This document shows positions 5,208 to 8,440 of a stretch of DNA of 8,440 nucleotides, piece by piece. The first letter of the stretch is position 1. Every line of letters starts with the position of its first letter. The notes under the pieces were generated by a model. The model worked only from the letters and a program-made list of their open reading frames with translations, was not told the DNA's origin and did not search any database. The position numbers and the translations under genes were made by a program. Source of the DNA: Actinomycetota bacterium (GTDB lineage Bacteria; Actinomycetota; Aquicultoria; Aquicultorales; Aquicultoraceae); the NCBI GenBank assembly GCA_030017355.1, contig JASEIR010000109.1, forward strand, positions 1 to 8,440. The letters are read 5' to 3'.

Positions 5208-6155
5208 ATGAATAAACTAGAGGAGCAGATACAGGAAAAAGCTATAGAGCTCCTGGAGAAAGGCGAAGTTAGTGCGGTTATTGGTTGGGGCCAGGGCTGG
5301 AACCCAACCAAGGCTACGCCGCTCTTTGCTCGCGACAGGAAAACAGCTGAGAAACTCATCTTTAATCCGTTCTGCTTCAATAATTTATCAGTATATCTTC
5401 CAAGATTAAATGAAAAGGTCGCTATTCTTACCAAGCCGTGTGAAGCCAGGTCAATCGTGGCTCTTCTTGCAGAAGGTAAAATTAATCGCGAGAATATCTA
5501 CATCATTGGCTTGGCTTGCCAGGGAATAGTTGATATAGGAAAGCTTGAAGCAGCTATTGGGTCGATTAATGAGGCAACTGAAGCGCGTCTTGAAGCAGAT
5601 TCAGTTGTAGTAGAGATCGACGGTGAGGCCAAGAAAGCTGCGTTTGCTGACGTTGTTCTCGATAATTGTCTCTCTTGCAACCAGCAGGATAAAACATATT
5701 GCGATGTTATGATTGGAGAGCCTGCACAGGTGCCGACCGGCAAGGCAAGGCTAATAGTCCCAGAAGATGCCGATGCCACGTGGTGGCGCACGTTTTGGGC
5801 AAAGGAATTTGATCGCTGTATCCGTTGTTATGCCTGCCGCGAGGCCTGCCCAGCTTGCTACTGCCGCGATAATTGCGCAGTTCAATCGCTTCGTGAAAGA
5901 TGGGTAGGGCCGAGGTTAGATGCCAAAGAGGCATTGATGTTCCACGCTCTACGGGCAATGCATGTTGCGGGTCGCTGCATTGAATGCGGTGCTTGCGAGC
6001 GAGCTTGCCCCATGGATATTCCTCTAACGCTTCTTCACAGGCAAGTTGGAGATGCAGTCCGGAGGCTATTTAACTTTAATGTAGGGGAAAAGGCGGATAT
6101 ACGACCGCCGCTGGAATTCTTCCTTAAGGAGGAACTAGAGAAGAGTGGCCGCTAA
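5208..6155 (+). CDS. flxC: FlxC-like iron-sulfur subunit of the Flx-Hdr complex
   Basis: This is a cytoplasmic iron-sulfur protein of 315 residues, likely an electron wire between the FlxA flavin module and FlxD-HdrA. The N-terminal half (ILTKPCEARSIVALL at 73-87, IIGLACQGIVD at 99-109, and DNCLSCNQQDKTYC with Cys 154, 157, 165) resembles the F420 hydrogenase/dehydrogenase beta-type region. The C-terminal half has two cluster motifs: CIRCYACREACPACYC (Cys 204, 207, 210, 214, plus 217, 219, 223) and CIECGACERACPMDIP (Cys 257, 260, 263, 267). No signal peptide or membrane segment is visible. The ATG lies 3 bases after the flxD stop and the gene overlaps flxB by 11 bases. The role follows from its place in the cluster; which of the two Fe-S proteins is called FlxB or FlxC in other species is not certain from sequence alone. 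Confidence 0.82.
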   Translation: MNKLEEQIQEKAIELLEKGEVSAVIGWGQGWNPTKATPLFARDRKTAEKLIFNPFCFNNLSVYLPRLNEKVAILTKPCEARSIVALLAEGKINRENIYIIGLACQGIVDIGKLEAAIGSINEATEARLEADSVVVEIDGEAKKAAFADVVLDNCLSCNQQDKTYCDVMIGEPAQVPTGKARLIVPEDADATWWRTFWAKEFDRCIRCYACREACPACYCRDNCAVQSLRERWVGPRLDAKEALMFHALRAMHVAGRCIECGACERACPMDIPLTLLHRQVGDAVRRLFNFNVGEKADIRPPLEFFLKEELEKSGR

Positions 6156-7233
6156 GATAATATCATCCGACAACCTCCAGACTTGGATCGATAAGTTGAC
6201 TGCCACATGCGAGGTATATGCTCCTTCGCAAGGAAAGGAAGTCTCCTTGTTTAAGCAAGTAAAAGAAGGAGATAAGCCTGCTCTTAATATATTGACAGAT
6301 ATCCCACCAAAAGGCTTGATATTTAAACAAGTTGAGAAAATTCTTTCTTACAGGAAAAACGAGGACGGCATCGAAATTAAGCAGGCTGAAATAGAGCCAG
6401 GAAGAAAAGTTATCTTTGGAATTCGTCCGTGCGATGCAAGGTCTTTTACCTTGACTGACAAGGTATTTGTCCACTCGGATATGCCAGAGACACACTATGC
6501 AAAGCGTAGGCAGCAAACCGCTCTTATCACGCTGGCTTGCAATGATGCTTGCCGCACTTGCTTCTGTACATCAGTTGGCGGGTCTCCTGCTGAAAAGGTT
6601 GGCGATGTATGGATGATGGACCTTGGCGGGCGCTATCTTGTTGAGGCACTCACGCCGGTTGGTGAGGAAATAATTAGAGCAAACGATGATCTATTTAGCA
6701 AATCTTCACCTGAAGATGAGGCTGAGTCTTTGCGTATTGCAGAGCGTGTAGCTTCTAAAATGCCGGTATTAGAAATTGCATCAGCTAAGTTGCTTGATGA
6801 ACTTTTTACCAATGAAGAGTTTTGGATTAGGTTATCAGAGAAATGCTTAAGCTGCGGAGCATGCACATTCTTATGTCCAACCTGCTACTGCTTCGATGTT
6901 CGCGATCAGGGCAATGCGAACTCCGGAGACCGCTATCGTGGTTGGGACTCGTGCATGTTTTACCAATACAACAGGGCTGCTGGTGGGCATAACCCACGGG
7001 AGCAACACTGGAAGCGCATGCGCCAGAGGATGCTTCATAAATTCTCATATTTCGTTACCCAATATGGCGATATTGATTGCGTAGGCTGCGGGCGGTGTAT
7101 AAGAAGCTGCCCAGTTTCTTATGACTTGCGAGATTTCTTGGCAACATCAGCTGTCGCAGTAGCAGGAGTAGATATGGATTTTGTTGGCGAGCTTCCGAGT
7201 GAAGGCCAACCAAGAACGTGCGATATAAAATGA
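6145..7233 (+). CDS. flxB: FlxB-like 4Fe-4S dicluster protein (sulfhydrogenase beta / AsrA family)
   Basis: This 362-residue iron-sulfur protein belongs to the family of the HydB beta subunit of cytoplasmic sulfhydrogenases and anaerobic sulfite reductase subunit A. Diagnostic pieces are FGIRPCDARSFTLTDKVF (91-108), the Cys-rich CNDACRTCFCTSVGGSP (Cys 132, 136, 139, 141), and two ferredoxin-like sites, CLSCGACTFLCPTCYC (Cys 234, 237, 240, 244, 247, 249) and CVGCGRCIRSCP (Cys 312, 315, 318, 322). Relatives pair with an FNR-like FAD/NAD(P) gamma subunit, which here is flxA downstream. The start is GTG 6145, led by a near-perfect AAGGAGGA (6126-6133), so it overlaps the end of flxC. The family call is firm. 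The role as electron conduit from FlxA is inferred from family and operon. Confidence 0.87.
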   Translation: MAAKIISSDNLQTWIDKLTATCEVYAPSQGKEVSLFKQVKEGDKPALNILTDIPPKGLIFKQVEKILSYRKNEDGIEIKQAEIEPGRKVIFGIRPCDARSFTLTDKVFVHSDMPETHYAKRRQQTALITLACNDACRTCFCTSVGGSPAEKVGDVWMMDLGGRYLVEALTPVGEEIIRANDDLFSKSSPEDEAESLRIAERVASKMPVLEIASAKLLDELFTNEEFWIRLSEKCLSCGACTFLCPTCYCFDVRDQGNANSGDRYRGWDSCMFYQYNRAAGGHNPREQHWKRMRQRMLHKFSYFVTQYGDIDCVGCGRCIRSCPVSYDLRDFLATSAVAVAGVDMDFVGELPSEGQPRTCDIK

Positions 7234-7242
7234 TCCAGGATG

Positions 7243-7273
7243 TTGCGAGTGGCCGAAGGCCTCGCGGCAATCT
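7243..7273. repeat. REP/MITE-like palindromic repeat, copy 2, inside the operon
   Basis: TTGCGAG (7243-7249), then GGCC-GAA-GGCC (7251-7261), then CGCGGCAATCT (7263-7273). GCGA (7245-7248) pairs with TCGC (7262-7265) below the hairpin. It shares both ends and the GAA loop with copy 1 at 3-44, but has a shorter hairpin arm. AGGATG stands directly on both sides (7237-7242 and 7274-7279), like a target-site duplication. It lies in the flxB-flxA gap and could form an RNA hairpin that stabilises or separates the two halves of the message. Confidence 0.65.
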
Positions 7274-7275
7274 AG

Positions 7276-7311
7276 GATGCTAAAATAACTGTGTAGATGC
7301 TAGAATAACTG
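7276..7311. repeat. 20-base tandem direct repeat, two copies
   Basis: GATGCTAAAATAACTG (7276-7291) is repeated as GATGCTAGAATAACTG (7296-7311) with a period of 20 bases and one mismatch in 16. It starts right after the palindromic repeat and ends just before the flxA ribosome binding region. It could be a local duplication left by the insertion or a pair of regulator half-sites. Confidence 0.7.
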
Positions 7312-7330
7312 CGGGACGGGAGTGGGCTTA

Positions 7331-8182
7331 GTGGCCAGTACTGAGACCATCAATACAACAAGCGTGCTTGTACCAACAACAGCAACTATATTAGAGGTTC
7401 TTGATGAGACCCCGGATGTAAAGACGTTCAGGGTTCAGATCGATGATGAGCAGGCAAGGGAGAATTTCAAACAAAAGCCCGGTCAGGTAGCAGAGCTCTC
7501 TGTTTTTGGAGCAGGTGAATCTGTCATCTCGATAACCTCAAGCCCAACCCAGACTGACTACCTGGAGTTTAGCATAAAACGCGTTGGTGTTGTAACTGAC
7601 GCGATTCATACTCTTACATCTGGGGATAAAATAGGTATCCGTGGGCCTTATGGAAACGGTTTTCCAGTTGAAAATTGGAAAGGAAAGAACCTTATTATAA
7701 TTGGTGGAGGTATCGGCCTTGCACCGGTGAGAAGTGTCCTTAACTATGCAATCGATAACCGCAGTGATTACGGCCATATTGCTCTTTTTTATGGCGCAAG
7801 AACTCCGCAAGACCTAGTATTTAAGTGGGAATATGAGCGGTGGAGCCAAGTTGAGGATGCGGAAGTCCATCTTACCGTAGATTGCGGCGATGATACCTGG
7901 AAAGATAATGTAGGTGTGGTTGGGGCTATTGTTAAACAAGTCAATCCATCGCCAGAGAACGCAATTGCACTTACCTGTGGACCGCCTATCATGATTAAGT
8001 TTGTTTTGCAGGATTTATTCGGGATGAATTTTACCCCAGAGCAGATTTATACTACGCTTGAGGGCAAGATGCAGTGCTGTGTTGGCCTATGCGGCCGCTG
8101 CAATATTGGCTCAAAGTATATTTGCAAGGATGGCCCAGTTTTTAGCTTGGCTGAGCTAAATAAAATACATGGTGATTTTTAA
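7331..8182 (+). CDS. flxA: FlxA: FNR-like FAD/NAD(P)H oxidoreductase with C-terminal [2Fe-2S] site
   Basis: FlxA is the NAD(P)H-binding flavoprotein predicted to exchange electrons with NADH for the Flx-Hdr complex. Numbering from GTG 7331 (283 residues): a beta-barrel FAD domain with GESVISITSSP (about 62-72); GPYGNGFP (105-112); the nucleotide-binding GGGIGLAPVRSVL (125-137); the conserved TCGPPIMI (215-222); and a C-terminal DHODB-type [2Fe-2S] motif with Cys249, Cys254, Cys257 and Cys265 ending CKDGPVF. A residue usually Gly after the first ligand is Cys here (Cys250). Family length is about 270-290. GGAG (7319-7322) is 8 bases before GTG 7331; GTG 7322 is a possible alternative that adds 3 residues. 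The 97-base gap to flxB is the only break in the cluster. NADH rather than NADPH as substrate is inferred. Confidence 0.9.
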   Translation: MASTETINTTSVLVPTTATILEVLDETPDVKTFRVQIDDEQARENFKQKPGQVAELSVFGAGESVISITSSPTQTDYLEFSIKRVGVVTDAIHTLTSGDKIGIRGPYGNGFPVENWKGKNLIIIGGGIGLAPVRSVLNYAIDNRSDYGHIALFYGARTPQDLVFKWEYERWSQVEDAEVHLTVDCGDDTWKDNVGVVGAIVKQVNPSPENAIALTCGPPIMIKFVLQDLFGMNFTPEQIYTTLEGKMQCCVGLCGRCNIGSKYICKDGPVFSLAELNKIHGDF

Positions 8183-8440
8183 TATGATCCAGAGGCCAGG
8201 GCCAGGGTTAGGAATTAACGGCCACCGGCTACCGATCGCAAGCAGCTGACCGCCACCAAGAATAGGGTCCAGCATTAGTAATTAATCCAGGTCTAAAATT
8301 ATCAGCCAGCCAATGGTCGTTAGGATACGACTTGGGGTCGTTTCTGAAAAAATTGAATTAGGAACTACCCCCATATCCGTATCCTAGATATTTACGCTAT
8401 CTCTCTCTTTGGCTCAGCACCGGACATATATTTCTCGGTT
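8183..8440. other. Non-coding 3' flank of the operon with an inverted repeat
   Basis: I see no credible gene on either strand and no clear intrinsic terminator after flxA. TAGGATACG (8321-8329) and CGTATCCTA (8378-8386) form a perfect 9-bp inverted repeat. Inside it GGGGT (8334-8338) can pair with ACCCC (8367-8371), so a long interrupted hairpin is possible. An alternative small hairpin GTCGT-TAGGAT-ACGAC occurs at 8316-8331. The stretch 8190-8265 is locally GC-rich. The function is unknown. Confidence 0.45.

Noticed and set aside
7276..7311. CRISPR repeat array
   Set aside because: There are only two imperfect 16-base units with a 4-base spacer, and no cas genes.
1127..8182. Methanogen Mvh-Hdr hydrogenase complex
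   Set aside because: No hydrogenase large or small subunit is present, and the mvhD-like gene is accompanied by an NAD(P)H-type FNR module and bacterial Fe-S subunits, next to a bacterial L21 gene.

Overview
This is a chromosomal segment of an anaerobic bacterium. It is bacterial rather than archaeal: it carries a bacterial-type ribosomal protein L21 gene, Shine-Dalgarno led genes with ATG/GTG/TTG starts, and sigma70-like promoters. Base composition looks moderate to low in G+C. The phylum cannot be fixed from the sequence; sulfate reducers, deep anaerobic Actinobacteriota or Firmicutes, and Thermodesulfovibrio-like lineages are all possible. The lineage must encode selenocysteine, because one gene needs an in-frame UGA to be read through.

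Layout. Positions 1-266 are non-coding, with a dispersed palindromic repeat at the left edge and an extended -10 promoter. rplU (267-662) follows, without the rpmA that usually sits next to it. A 464-base intergenic region (663-1126) holds several inverted repeats, two candidate promoters and a strong match to the operator of the NADH-sensing repressor Rex. From 1127 to 8182 there is one co-directional cluster: hdrC, hdrB, hdrA, flxD (mvhD-like), flxC, flxB and flxA. The first six genes are packed with overlaps or gaps of a few bases. An 88-97 base gap before flxA contains a second copy of the palindromic repeat and a 20-base tandem repeat. Positions 8183-8440 are non-coding as far as I can see.

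How the genes work together. HdrC and HdrB form the disulfide-reducing arm (4Fe-4S ferredoxin plus CCG-domain subunit). HdrA is the FAD- and Fe-S-containing bifurcating core. FlxD/MvhD is the [2Fe-2S] adaptor that docks on HdrA. FlxA is an FNR-like FAD/NAD(P)H module with a [2Fe-2S] site, and FlxB and FlxC are multi-cluster wires. No hydrogenase subunits are present. The set therefore matches the bacterial FlxABCD-HdrABC NADH dehydrogenase/heterodisulfide reductase, thought to couple NADH oxidation to reduction of ferredoxin and of a disulfide acceptor such as the DsrC trisulfide/disulfide, or to run in reverse.

The most notable points are: (1) flxD is interrupted by an in-frame TGA exactly where the family has the first Cys of the G-C-H-P-G-D-C-H-Y motif, followed immediately by a SECIS-like hairpin, so it is almost certainly a selenoprotein; (2) an 18-bp Rex-type operator lies at the predicted transcription start of the operon, which would tie an NADH-using complex to NADH/NAD+ sensing; (3) two copies of a REP/MITE-like palindrome, one flanked by a 6-bp direct repeat inside the operon.
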